Assembly (NCBI RefSeq): GCF_004005495.1 | Contig: NZ_RZYA01000011.1 | Span: 186,001-250,000 of the forward strand | Reading direction: 5' to 3' | DNA: 64,000 nt | DNA from: Streptomyces antnestii | GTDB lineage: Bacteria > Actinomycetota > Actinomycetes > Streptomycetales > Streptomycetaceae | Shown here: positions 24,710 to 33,729 of the stretch, piece after piece | Numbering within the stretch: position 1 is the stretch's first letter | Layout of the letters: each line of letters starts with the position of its first letter | Translations under genes and position numbers: made by a program | Notes under the pieces: model-generated | What the model was told of the DNA's origin: nothing | Databases searched by the model: none | Seen by the model: the letters and a program-made list of their open reading frames with translations, nothing else

Positions 24710-27024
24710 GATCCGGCGGACTCGGCGGCCTCTCCGTCCGGGCGTGGTGCCGGGACCTCCGGGCGCAGACGGGCCAGCAGGCGGGCCCGCTCCTCGGCGA
24801 AGACCGGGTCGGCCTGGTAGTCGGAGTGGCCCAGGATCGCCGCGGGCAGCGGGTGTTGCTCGGTGCGGCCGTAGGCGAGGGGGTCCTTGAGGGGCGGGTG
24901 GTCGACCTGGGGGCCGCCTTCGCCGGGCAGCCGGACGGGCCCGCCGATCGGGTCGGTCTTGCGGTACAGGTTGCGCCAGCAGTCGACCTGGCGGTGCAGA
25001 GCGGTGAGCGCCTCGGGGCCGAAGTGGGCGGGGAACCAGCGTCCGTAGAGCCGCTCCAGGGGTGAGCCGTAGGTGAGCAGGGCGACGCGTCGGCGGACCG
25101 TGGGGGGCAGCTGCCAGGCGGCCGCCGCGGCGAGGACGCTGCCCTGGGAGTGGCCCGACAGGACGAGACGGCCGCCGGTGGTGCGGGTCCAGGTGGCCAT
25201 GCGCCAGGTCAGGTCCGGGACGGCGCGCTCCGCGTAGCAGGGCGGCGCGAAGGGGTGTGCGGCGCGCGGCCAGAACGTGCCGACGTCCCACAGGATGCCG
25301 ATCGTCCGGCGGGCCGACGCGTCGCGGTAGGCGCGCCTGCCCCAGGTGACGAAGAGTATGAAGCCGAGGCCGATGAGCCAGGAGCCCATCGCCTGCGCGG
25401 TCTGGGCGGCGCCCTCGACGATGTCGGGCGCGCCCTGCGCGGCCCGGCCGGGGACCTGATGGGTGGCCCAGGCGCCGACGAGTGCCCCCGCCCCGAGGAA
25501 GAGGGTCACGGCGGAGACGACGCCGATGATCATGGGCGCCTGGTCGGTGAGGGCGGCACGCGCGCGCGTGCCGGCGATGCGGCTGGTGCGGGCGGCGTCC
25601 TCGGGCTCCCCCGGGTAGTCGGTCGCGAGGGTGGCGGCCTCGATGCGCTTGAGGCGCAGGGTGCGTACGGCGAGGATCGCGCACACCACGGCGACGGCGA
25701 CCAGGAGGGGCGGGATCACGGAGGCCTGCCAGGACAGCAGGACGGGCGGTCCGGCGAAGGTGCTGTCCGCGCCCGGGGTGCCGGGGCCGTCCAGCCAGTC
25801 GGCGACGCGCTGGGCGACTCCTCCGGACATCACGCCGCCCAGGGCGCAGGCGAGCATCGCGGTGGCGGGGCCGCCGAGGCCGCGCAGGGCGGCGCGGGAG
25901 TCGCGGGCGCGGCGGTGGATGGCGTGCGCGACCAGGGCGAGCGCCACGATCAGCGCGCCCTGCACGAGGACGATGCCGCCGAACGTGGCGTCGCCGGGGA
26001 GCCGGCCGTGGGACCGCCACTCGGGGCGTGACCAGCCGGCGTAGAGGAAGGTGAGGACGAGGAGGGTGAGTGCGGCCGCGGGCAGACGGCGGACGAGGGT
26101 GCGGTCGAGGGTCCGGTCGATCTTGTGCTCGCTGCGGCCCCTGCGGCACACCACCCAGATGACGATGACCGCGCCCACGACGAGGGCGCCGTCGAGGAGC
26201 CGGCCGAGCACGTCGAGGAGGGCGGGGCCGCCGCTCTCGCGGTCGAACCTGGCGGCGGAGGTGCCGACGGCCGCCGCGACGGTGAGCAGGCCCGCGGCGG
26301 TGTGCGCGGCGCGCAGCCGGGCGACGAGGCGGCGCCCGTACCAGAACCCGGGCCTGCCGAGCGCGGTGGTGGGGGCCTCGTCGGGGTCGGGCTGGTGAGG
26401 AAGGGGCTGCTGGGACTCATACGCGCTCCAGGTGCGGTGGGAGAGGTACCACAGGAGTGTGGTGAGGGCGGTGGGGACGGCGGAGGCGAGGGCGAGGCGG
26501 CGGCCGGGCTGGCTCCACCAGCCGCCGTGTCCGTGCGCGTCGACCGCCAGGAAGCCGAGCCAGGAGCGTCCTTCGGCGCACGCGTGCGTGCCCGCGCACT
26601 GCCAGGCCGTCAGATCGAGCGCCACCTCGCAGGCCGCGGCGACCAGGAGGACGGTGAGGCTGAGGCCGGCGAGGCGCACAAGGAGGCCGTAGGCGCGCAC
26701 GGTCCGCGTCCGGCGGTGGGCGTCGGGACGCATCCAGTGGGCGAGGTTGACGACCATGAAGGGCAGCAGCAACAGCCATAAGGCGCGCGAGCCGTTGCCC
26801 GAGGTGAGGTTGCACCAGACGTACGCCTCGGGAACGGGCTTGCCCCGGTAGTCGTCGGGGCGTTTCTCCGCGTCGACGTCGGCGGCGCGGCGGTAGACCG
26901 CGGCCGTGTCGTCGCCGGAGACGCGGACCGTGCGCGGGTCGTCGAGCATCGCCGCGGGTGTGGTGCCCCCCACGCCGTGGACCAGTAGTTCGAGAGCGGT
27001 CTCGGCCGCCGTGTCACGCTCCAC
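24679..27024 (-). CDS. Large polytopic membrane protein with split alpha/beta-hydrolase motifs
   Basis: A 781-residue protein of unknown function. Near the N terminus ELLVHGVGGTTPAAMLDDP looks like the oxyanion-side strand of an alpha/beta hydrolase. About ten hydrophobic helices follow, and the C-terminal 200 residues contain LVLSGHSQGSVLAAAA, a textbook nucleophile elbow with Ser. The hydrolase elements thus flank a membrane region. GTG at 27024 is chosen because GGGGGAA lies 7 bases upstream and the frame above it (open to 28140) overlaps the divergent DeoR gene. A lipid or lipid-linked ester substrate would fit, but this is inference. Confidence 0.8.
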   Translation of the reverse strand: MERDTAAETALELLVHGVGGTTPAAMLDDPRTVRVSGDDTAAVYRRAADVDAEKRPDDYRGKPVPEAYVWCNLTSGNGSRALWLLLLPFMVVNLAHWMRPDAHRRTRTVRAYGLLVRLAGLSLTVLLVAAACEVALDLTAWQCAGTHACAEGRSWLGFLAVDAHGHGGWWSQPGRRLALASAVPTALTTLLWYLSHRTWSAYESQQPLPHQPDPDEAPTTALGRPGFWYGRRLVARLRAAHTAAGLLTVAAAVGTSAARFDRESGGPALLDVLGRLLDGALVVGAVIVIWVVCRRGRSEHKIDRTLDRTLVRRLPAAALTLLVLTFLYAGWSRPEWRSHGRLPGDATFGGIVLVQGALIVALALVAHAIHRRARDSRAALRGLGGPATAMLACALGGVMSGGVAQRVADWLDGPGTPGADSTFAGPPVLLSWQASVIPPLLVAVAVVCAILAVRTLRLKRIEAATLATDYPGEPEDAARTSRIAGTRARAALTDQAPMIIGVVSAVTLFLGAGALVGAWATHQVPGRAAQGAPDIVEGAAQTAQAMGSWLIGLGFILFVTWGRRAYRDASARRTIGILWDVGTFWPRAAHPFAPPCYAERAVPDLTWRMATWTRTTGGRLVLSGHSQGSVLAAAAAWQLPPTVRRRVALLTYGSPLERLYGRWFPAHFGPEALTALHRQVDCWRNLYRKTDPIGGPVRLPGEGGPQVDHPPLKDPLAYGRTEQHPLPAAILGHSDYQADPVFAEERARLLARLRPEVPAPRPDGEAAESAGSQGSSGRSAS

Positions 27025-27240
27025 CGTTCGGTTCCCCCGATTGACGTGTACGTGTGGTGCCGGAATCAGAATCCCCGCTGACGCCCGCGCTACGCATCCG
27101 CCCTCACGGAATCTCCCCCATCCGTGCGACCGCACGTCATACGGGCCGCGCGAGCGGGCAGTGGTACGGGTGTCGGTGGCGCGTGCGAGGATGTGGCGAC
27201 CGTGGACGGCTGTGACGAGGCGAAGGGATCCGACAAGGAC

Positions 27241-28068
27241 GTGAGCGAGAATCAGAACCTCCTCGCGGAGCAGCGCCGGGCCCTGATCCTCGACGAGGTG
27301 CGGCGTCGAGGCGGCGTCCGGGTCAATGAACTCACCCGCAAGCTGGGTGTCTCGGACATGACGGTCCGCCGTGATCTCGACGCGCTCGCCCGGCAGGGCG
27401 TCCTGGAGAAGGTGCACGGCGGCGCGGTCCCGGTGGTCGAGGCGAGTACGCACGAGCCGGGCTTCGAGGCGAAGTCGGGGCTCGAGCTCAGCGCCAAGGA
27501 GGACATCGCGCGGGCCGCGGCGGCCCTGGCGGCGCCGGGCACGGCGATCGCGCTGTCCGGCGGCACGACGACCTACGCCCTTGCCCACCATCTCCTGGAC
27601 GTGCCGGACCTGACCGTGGTGACCAACTCGGTGCGGGTGGCGGACGTGTTCCACAACGCGCAGCGCACGTCGGGGCAGCGGCAGGGCGCCGCGACCGTGG
27701 TCCTGACGGGCGGGGTGCGGACGCCGTCGGACTCGCTGGTGGGGCCCGTCGCGGACCAGGCCATCGCGGCGCTCCACTTCGACGTGCTGTTCCTCGGTGT
27801 GCACGGCATATCGCTGGAGGCCGGCCTGTCGACGCCGAACCTGGCGGAGGCGGAGACCAACCGGCGGCTCGTGCAGTCCGCGCGCCGGGTGGTCGTTGTC
27901 GCCGACCACACCAAGTGGGGGACGGTGGGCCTGAGTTCGTTCGCCTCGCTCGACCAGGTGGACACGCTCGTGACGGACGCGGGGCTGCCCGCGGAGGTGC
28001 GTGCGGAGATCTCCGACGAGCTGCGGCTCGTCATCGCGGGCGAGCCCGACACAGGTACAGACATCTGA
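27241..28068 (+). CDS. DeoR-family transcriptional regulator
   Basis: A 275-residue regulator. The N-terminal helix-turn-helix (residues about 12-65) carries the DeoR signature RRGGVRVNELTRKLGVSDMT and VRRDLDALARQGVLEKVHGG. The sugar-phosphate-sensing domain includes ALSGGTTTYALA, TVVTNSVRVADV and HTKWGTVGL. It probably represses sugar or nucleoside genes; no target is adjacent except the divergent polytopic protein. GTG 27241 fits the conserved family start; an upstream GTG at 27202 is possible. Confidence 0.88.
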   Translation: MSENQNLLAEQRRALILDEVRRRGGVRVNELTRKLGVSDMTVRRDLDALARQGVLEKVHGGAVPVVEASTHEPGFEAKSGLELSAKEDIARAAAALAAPGTAIALSGGTTTYALAHHLLDVPDLTVVTNSVRVADVFHNAQRTSGQRQGAATVVLTGGVRTPSDSLVGPVADQAIAALHFDVLFLGVHGISLEAGLSTPNLAEAETNRRLVQSARRVVVVADHTKWGTVGLSSFASLDQVDTLVTDAGLPAEVRAEISDELRLVIAGEPDTGTDI

Positions 28069-28133
28069 CAGCTCGACGGCTATGGTGACCCCTGCCTGAC
28101 CACCGACCGATTCCGCTTGGGGGCGACACGTCC

Positions 28134-28631
28134 ATGGCACGCCGACTGACGCCCGTGGGGCTCGAGTTCACCGAGTCCGCACCGCTGCGCCTGGTCTTCG
28201 CCCGTGAGGTGGCCGCCCCGCCGCGGGCGGTGTTCCGGGCACTCGCCGAGGACGTGGCGGGCTGGCCCGAGTGGTTCTCCGCGGTCACCGCCGTCCGTCC
28301 GACGGACGGCGGCGCGGGGCGCGAGGTGCGGCTCAGGGGCGGGGCCTGGATGCGCGAGACGATCCTCGCGGCCGATCCCGACGAGGTGTACGCGTACCGG
28401 GTGGACGAGACCAATGCGCCGGGGGTGCGGGCCCTGGTCGAGGAGTGGCGGCTGACGCCGTCGGGCACCGGCGGGACGCGGGTGCAGTGGACGTTCGCGG
28501 CCGACGGGGCCGCCGCGTTCCGGATGGGTCTGCGCCTCGGCCGCGCCGGGCTCGGCCGCGCGTTCCGCGACGCGGTGTCGGCGCTCGACCGCAGGATCGC
28601 GACGAACTCCCGCGATTCCAAGGCGAGTTAA
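28134..28631 (+). CDS. SRPBCC-family (polyketide cyclase/START-like) protein
   Basis: A 165-residue helix-grip fold protein: FAREVAAPPRAVFRALAED, then WPEWFSAVTAVRP and the long C-terminal helix AAFRMGLRLGRAGLGRAFRD. Such proteins bind hydrophobic small molecules; no enzymatic residue can be named. Its TAA stop shares bases with the convergent PLP-enzyme stop (TTAA at 28628-28631). Confidence 0.85.
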   Translation: MARRLTPVGLEFTESAPLRLVFAREVAAPPRAVFRALAEDVAGWPEWFSAVTAVRPTDGGAGREVRLRGGAWMRETILAADPDEVYAYRVDETNAPGVRALVEEWRLTPSGTGGTRVQWTFAADGAAAFRMGLRLGRAGLGRAFRDAVSALDRRIATNSRDSKAS

Positions 28632-29815
28632 GAGCTCGGCCAGACGCCCGTCGCGAGCAGCGTCTCGATGGCACGGGTGTACGGCGCGATGTCCAGGCCC
28701 TGGTCGGCCAGCCACTCGTCGGAGTAGTACTTGTCGAGATAGCGGTCCCCGGGGTCGCACAGCAGGGTGACGACGCTGCCGGTCCTGCCCTCGGCGACCA
28801 TCTCGGCGACGATCTTCAGCGCGCTCCACAGGCCCGTGCCGGTCGAGCCGCCCGCCTTGCGGCCGATGGCTCCCTCCAGGGCGCGTACGGCGGCGACGCT
28901 CGCGGCGTCCGGCACCTTCATCATGCGGTCGATCGCGCCGGGCACGAAGCTCGGCTCCATACGGGGTCTGCCGATGCCCTCGATACGGGACCCGCAGTCG
29001 CACGTGACGTCGGGGTCGCCGGTCGTCCAGCCCTCGAAGAAACATGAGTTCTCCGGGTCGGCGACGCAGATGCGGGTGTCGTGCTGCATGTAGTGGACGT
29101 ACCGGGCGATGGTCGCCGAGGTGCCTCCGGTGCCGGCGGTCGCGACGATCCAGGTGGGCTCGGGGTAGCGCTCGAGTTCCAGCTGCCGGTAGATCGACTC
29201 GGCGATGTTGTTGTTGCCGCGCCAGTCCGTGGCCCGCTCCGCGTACGTGAACTGGTCCATGTAGTGGCCGCCGGTCTCGACCGCGAGGGCCGCCGACTCG
29301 TCGTACATCGTGCGCGGGTCGTCGACGAAGTGGCACCGGCCGCCGTGGAATTCGATCAGGCGGATCTTCTCGGAGCTGGTGGTGCGGGGCATCACGGCGA
29401 TGAAGGGCACCCCGATGAGCTTCGCGAAGTACGCCTCGGAGACGGCGGTCGAGCCGCTGGACGCCTCGATGACGGGGCGTCCGGGACGGATCCATCCGTT
29501 GCACAGGCCGTACAGGAACAGGGAGCGGGCCAGCCGGTGCTTGAGGCTGCCGGTGATGTGCGTCGACTCGTCCTTCAGGTACAGGTCGATGCCCCACTCC
29601 TCGGGGAGCGGGAAGCGCAGGAGGTGGGTGTCGGCCGACCGGTTGGCGTCGGCCTGGACCTTGCGCACGGCCTCTTTCAGCCAGCTCCGGTAGTCGGCGT
29701 CGGTGTGGTCCACGTCGAGCGTGTCCAGCGTGGACGACGTGGCTGACGTGTCCGACGTGATTGGCATGACTGACGGGACTGACGTGGCTGACGGGTGCTG
29801 CTGAGGGGTGCTCAC
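28628..29815 (-). CDS. cds1: Cysteine-synthase-family PLP enzyme, Cds1 (L-cysteine desulfhydrase)-like
   Basis: A 395-residue fold-type II PLP enzyme. Lys92 in DESTHITGSLKHRLA is the Schiff-base lysine; the phosphate loop TAGTGGTSATIARY and the substrate loop EASSGSTAVSEAYF are present. It resembles actinobacterial Cds1, which releases H2S, pyruvate and ammonia from cysteine, rather than CysK. The start is GTG at 29815: GAAGGAG precedes it by 7 bases, and the ATG at 29767 has no such site. This gives a Ser/Thr/Asp-rich N-terminal extension of about 35 residues, itself encoded by a short-period repeat around GACGTGGCTGAC. Confidence 0.85.
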   Translation of the reverse strand: MSTPQQHPSATSVPSVMPITSDTSATSSTLDTLDVDHTDADYRSWLKEAVRKVQADANRSADTHLLRFPLPEEWGIDLYLKDESTHITGSLKHRLARSLFLYGLCNGWIRPGRPVIEASSGSTAVSEAYFAKLIGVPFIAVMPRTTSSEKIRLIEFHGGRCHFVDDPRTMYDESAALAVETGGHYMDQFTYAERATDWRGNNNIAESIYRQLELERYPEPTWIVATAGTGGTSATIARYVHYMQHDTRICVADPENSCFFEGWTTGDPDVTCDCGSRIEGIGRPRMEPSFVPGAIDRMMKVPDAASVAAVRALEGAIGRKAGGSTGTGLWSALKIVAEMVAEGRTGSVVTLLCDPGDRYLDKYYSDEWLADQGLDIAPYTRAIETLLATGVWPSS

Positions 29816-29895
29816 CGCATGGCTCCTTCGCGTCGTTCGGCGCGCCGGTCCGACGCCGTCCGTATCCGGCCGTACGACCGGTCGGACGCCCCGAT

Positions 29896-29954
29896 CATAA
29901 ACACCTTCCGCACGCTTCTCACCTGCATAAACACACCTTTGGGCAACCCAAAGG
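29896..29954. promoter_or_regulatory. Direct repeat and stem-loop upstream of the Cds1-like gene
   Basis: CATAAACACCTT at 29896-29907 is echoed by CATAAACACACCTTT at 29926-29940, and the second overlaps a perfect hairpin CCTTTGGG-CAA-CCCAAAGG at 29936-29954. The block is AT-richer than its surroundings and lies 80-140 bp before the minus-strand start. It could be an operator pair or a leader structure; the sequence does not say which. Confidence 0.5.
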
Positions 29955-30050
29955 AAGGCCTGTCCCCCGACGCGCTGGTGCCGGGGCCCGTGTGAGGGCA
30001 GACTGCATAGCGGAGCCGGTGAGCGCTCCCGGCGAGAGGGGTGGAACGAC

Positions 30051-30395
30051 ATGGCGGAGCCGGAGTTCACAGCGACGGGTGTGCGCATAGGTCGACTTCT
30101 GCGCTCGCTCACCCGGGCGGGCGAGGTCCGCATCGAGGGCGGCCGTCTCGAACTGCTCACGAGTTACGGCAGCGAAATCGACAGCGCGCCGCTCAAGGAC
30201 GTGCGGGCCGGCAAGGCCTGGTTCGCGCCGGGCGACCGGGCGCTCGCCGATGTCGGCGGCAGGCGCTACCTGCTGAAACTCGGCGCCGACCGCGACGCGG
30301 CGGCCCCGGCCGCCCGCCTTTCCGGCGACGGCGGACCGTCCACGACCCGCCGTTTCCTGGAGGCGGTGCACAGGGCGCGCGGCCGGCGGACGTAG
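30051..30395 (+). CDS. Small conserved hypothetical protein
   Basis: 114 residues, basic, with no membrane segment. The middle reads RLELLTSYGSEIDSAPLKDV and KAWFAPGDRALADVGGRRYLL, suggesting a small beta-rich domain. I do not recognise the family. GGAGCCGGTGAGCG and GAGAGGGGTGG lie upstream of the ATG, the latter a plausible ribosome-binding site. Confidence 0.68.
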   Translation: MAEPEFTATGVRIGRLLRSLTRAGEVRIEGGRLELLTSYGSEIDSAPLKDVRAGKAWFAPGDRALADVGGRRYLLKLGADRDAAAPAARLSGDGGPSTTRRFLEAVHRARGRRT

Positions 30396-30604
30396 CCCGG
30401 CGCCTGCGCGGGGGCCCCGTCCGCGAGTTGCAGGCTCGCACCCCCTGGGTCAGTCTGGTCACACATCACTACTCAGGGTTTACCGGCGATAACGCTGCGA
30501 ACCAGCCCGCCGGACACGCAGCAGGCGGGCCCCTGCTTCTCGCGGCCCCCTGCTGGATCGGTACTCCGCCTTCTTCCGGACCTTCAATTCGGGGAGTCGC
30601 AGCC

Positions 30605-31132
30605 GTGATCAGCCACCCAAGCAGGCATTGCACGGTGGAGCTCCAGGCCCTGCCGTCGCGGATCCGCCAGGTTCGCCGCATCATCTCGGCGCAGTTGCGC
30701 TACTGGCACCTGGATCCGCTGATAGACCAGGCGACACTCGGCGTGACCGAGCTGCTCACCAACGTCCACCGGCACGCCGGTCCCGACAAGATGTGCACCG
30801 TCGAGATCGAGCTGCTGCTCGACCGGCTCACAGTGTCGGTGCACGACCACGACCCGCATCTGCCACAGGTGTGCGAGGCCGACCCGGTCGCGACCTGCGG
30901 CCGGGGCCTCGCCCTGGTGGCCGCCGTCAGCGAGAGCTGGGGAGCGCGGCCGCAGGGCGAGCACGGAAAGGTCGTCTGGTTCACGCTCCCCGCGCCGTCC
31001 CCGACGACGGCTCAGGAGCCGGGGCCCGAGTACCGGGTCGAGGACGCCTTCCCCGAACTCACCGAGCCGGCTTCCCCGGTGGACCGCCGCACGGCCCGAC
31101 ATGCTCCCGCCCGGTCGGCCGTTGTCGGCTGA
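30605..31132 (+). CDS. ATP-binding anti-sigma-factor-type protein (HATPase)
   Basis: A 175-residue GHKL ATPase of the Streptomyces SpoIIAB/RsbW-like type. The N-box ELLTNVHRHAG (about 57-67), the G1-like VHDHDPHLPQV and the G2 GRGLALVAAVSESWG are present; no kinase phosphoacceptor domain accompanies it. Such orphan proteins bind sigma factors or anti-anti-sigma partners; Streptomyces encodes many. GTG at 30605 is supported by GGGGAG 8 bases upstream; the open frame to 30041 overlaps the preceding gene and is rejected. Confidence 0.85.
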   Translation: MISHPSRHCTVELQALPSRIRQVRRIISAQLRYWHLDPLIDQATLGVTELLTNVHRHAGPDKMCTVEIELLLDRLTVSVHDHDPHLPQVCEADPVATCGRGLALVAAVSESWGARPQGEHGKVVWFTLPAPSPTTAQEPGPEYRVEDAFPELTEPASPVDRRTARHAPARSAVVG

Positions 31133-31158
31133 CCGGGCGGTGACCAGCCCGGCTCACG

Positions 31159-33729
31159 TCACTCCGTGGCGATGGCCCGCAGCACGTCCAGGCGTGCGGC
31201 GCGCCGGGCCGGACGCAGGCCCGCCAGGGCTCCCGCGGCCAGGCCCACCAGGGCGACGACGACGAGCTGGAACGGGGGCAGGGCGAACGCGAACGCGCTG
31301 TCGCTCGTGCCGTCCGACGCCTCGACCAGGACCCAGCCGAGGAATGCGCCGAGCAGCAGACCGCCCGCGGTACCGAACGCGGCGACCAGGACGGACTCCC
31401 ACCGGACCATGGCCCGCAGTTGGGCGCGGGACTGGCCGACTGCCCTCAACAGGCCCAGCTCACGCGTGCGTTCGTGGACGGCCAGGGTGAGCGTGTTGGC
31501 GATGCCGAGCAGGGCGATCAGCACGGCGAGGGCCAGCAGCGCGTAGACCAGGGTCAGCATCATGTCGATGCCGCTCGCGGACGACTTCGCGTACTCGTCG
31601 CGTGTCTGCACGTCCGGATTCCCGTACGCCGCGGCGATCTTGGAGACGGCGGCCTTGCCGTCGGCCGTGCTCACGCCGTCCTTGAACGTGACGGCGATCA
31701 GCGTGTCGGAGTCCTGGGCGCGGTGCGGGGCCCATGCCTCGCGCGTGATGACGTAGTCACCGGCGAGCTCGGACCGGCCGTACACCGCGCGGACGGTGAA
31801 GTTCTGGCGTCGGCCGTCGGTGAAGGCGAGGCGGGCGGTGCTGCCGGGTTCGAGGTGCTGTTTGCCGGCCTCCTTCTTGGTGATCGCGATGCCGGTCGTG
31901 CCGAGGTGATCGAGGGAGCCGCGCACGGTGCCGAGGTCGAAGGACCTGGCGAGCGCGGCCGGGTCGGTGACGGTGAGCGCGCGGCCCGCGCCGTCGACGT
32001 CCGCTACGCCCTTGCCCAGGCCGACGGCGGTCGCGACCTGCGGCTGCCGGGCGATGGCGGGGGCAAGGCCCGGGCTGAGGCCGCTGCCGCCCGCGCCGAA
32101 CGAGGGCGAGGACACGGCGACATCACCGGCGAACGAGCGGGACACGGTCTGGTCCATGGTCGCCTTCAGCGAGGCGCCGAAGACGGTGAACAGGGAGACG
32201 ACGGCGACGCCGATCATCAGCGCGCTCGCGGTGGCCGCCGTGCGCTTCGGGCTGCGCAGGGCGTTGCGCCGGGCGAGGGCGCCGGTGACGCCGCGCAGCT
32301 TGTCGAGGGGGCTGCCGAGGACGCGTACGGCGCGCGACGAGGCGACGGGGCCGAGCACCACGAACGCGGCGAGGATCAGCACGCTGCCGAGTCCCGCGAG
32401 CCAGACGGACGGTGTGGCGAGGACGCCGACGAGGATGACGGCGATCGCCGCGAGTCCCAGGGCCGTGCCGAGGACGGCGCGGCGGCGCGAGGCGCCGGAC
32501 TGGTCGACGGCCGTCTCGCGCAGGGCAGCGAGGGGTGCGGTGCGTCCGGCGCGCAGCGCGGGCAGGAGCGCGGAGCCGAGGCAGACGAGGATGCCGACGG
32601 CGATCGGGAGCAGCATGGACAGGCCGCTGATCACGAGGGCGCCGTCGGGGAACGGGAAGCCGATGACGGGGAACAGTGCCTGGAGTCCGGCCGCGATGCC
32701 GATGCCGCCGGCGAGACCGGCGAGGGACGCGAGGACGGCGACTGCGCTCGCCTCGACGAGTGTGGCCGCGGTGACCTGGCGGCGGGAGGCGCCTAGGGCG
32801 CGCAGGAGCGCGTTCTCACGGGTGCGCTGGGCGACGACGATCGCGAACGTGTTGTGGATCGAGAACGTCGCCACGAGCAGGGCGATGCCGGAGAACACGA
32901 GCAGGAACGTGGTGAAGAGGGTGAGGAACTGGCCGGAGATCATGTCGGTGTTCTCCTGCGCGGACGCCTGGCCGGTGATGGCCTCGACTCCCTTGGGCAG
33001 TACGGGAGTCAGGGCGTCGACGAGTTCCCGCTGGCTGGTTCCTGGGCCGGCCCGCACCTGGATGGAGGCGGCCTCGCCGGGCTCGGGAGTGAGGTACTTC
33101 TCGGCGTCGGCCCGGGTCATGCCGGTGAACGTCACCTGCCCCATGCCGTCCTCGCCGCCGAACGTCGCGAGTCCGACGATCGTCACCTTGACGGGGTCGG
33201 GCGTGCGCAGGGTCGTGGTGTCGCCGATCTTGAGGCCGCCCTTGTCGGCGGCTCCCCGGTTGACGACCACCTCGCCGGTCTTCGACGGTACGTGTCCCTG
33301 CGCGAGGCGGTAGGGGTTGAGCCGGCGGTCGGTGATCCAGTTGCCCGCGAGCGTGGGCGGTCCCTGGCCGCCGATCGCCTTGCCGTCGCTGCCCACGAGT
33401 TGGCCCGCGCCCTGGATGTCGGGCACCGCGGCCGCGACACCCGGAGTGCTCGCCAGTTTCCCGGCGAGCGACGCGGGGACGGGCTGCCGGGTGCCCTGCC
33501 GCTGGCCGGGGGTCGTGATCACGTTGGTGCTGCGGACGACGGCGTCGGTGCCGCTCGACGCGTTGCCGAACAGGGTGTCGAAGCTGGCGCGCAGGGTGTC
33601 GCCCATCACGAGGGTGCCGGCGAGGAAGGCGACGCCGAGCAGGATGGCCAGGAAGGTGCCGGCGAAGCGCCGCTTGTGGGCGCGCAGCGACGCCAGGCTC
33701 AGGCGCGCGGAGGTACTGAGGGAACTCAT
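31159..33729 (-). CDS. ABC exporter permease, FtsX/MacB type with two permease halves
   Basis: An 856-residue membrane protein: N-terminal helix, a MacB-like extracytoplasmic domain, three helices (about 255-420), then a second copy of the arrangement ending in three helices. The conserved permease segments are NTFAIVVAQRTRENALLRALG in the first half and TLTLAVHERTRELGLLRAVGQ in the second. It works with the ATPase whose stop overlaps its ATG (ATGA). The family exports peptides, lipids or antibiotics, or transmits conformational signals to the cell surface. Confidence 0.92.
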   Translation of the reverse strand: MSSLSTSARLSLASLRAHKRRFAGTFLAILLGVAFLAGTLVMGDTLRASFDTLFGNASSGTDAVVRSTNVITTPGQRQGTRQPVPASLAGKLASTPGVAAAVPDIQGAGQLVGSDGKAIGGQGPPTLAGNWITDRRLNPYRLAQGHVPSKTGEVVVNRGAADKGGLKIGDTTTLRTPDPVKVTIVGLATFGGEDGMGQVTFTGMTRADAEKYLTPEPGEAASIQVRAGPGTSQRELVDALTPVLPKGVEAITGQASAQENTDMISGQFLTLFTTFLLVFSGIALLVATFSIHNTFAIVVAQRTRENALLRALGASRRQVTAATLVEASAVAVLASLAGLAGGIGIAAGLQALFPVIGFPFPDGALVISGLSMLLPIAVGILVCLGSALLPALRAGRTAPLAALRETAVDQSGASRRRAVLGTALGLAAIAVILVGVLATPSVWLAGLGSVLILAAFVVLGPVASSRAVRVLGSPLDKLRGVTGALARRNALRSPKRTAATASALMIGVAVVSLFTVFGASLKATMDQTVSRSFAGDVAVSSPSFGAGGSGLSPGLAPAIARQPQVATAVGLGKGVADVDGAGRALTVTDPAALARSFDLGTVRGSLDHLGTTGIAITKKEAGKQHLEPGSTARLAFTDGRRQNFTVRAVYGRSELAGDYVITREAWAPHRAQDSDTLIAVTFKDGVSTADGKAAVSKIAAAYGNPDVQTRDEYAKSSASGIDMMLTLVYALLALAVLIALLGIANTLTLAVHERTRELGLLRAVGQSRAQLRAMVRWESVLVAAFGTAGGLLLGAFLGWVLVEASDGTSDSAFAFALPPFQLVVVALVGLAAGALAGLRPARRAARLDVLRAIATE

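Noticed and set aside
27025..28140. Upstream extension of the polytopic hydrolase-like frame
   Set aside because: It runs antisense through the DeoR gene; the GTG at 27024 has a strong ribosome-binding site and the conserved protein starts there.
29811..29819. Two-codon upstream frame ATG CGG TGA overlapping the Cds1-like GTG start
   Set aside because: Could couple translation, but it is within the ribosome-binding spacing and easily due to chance.
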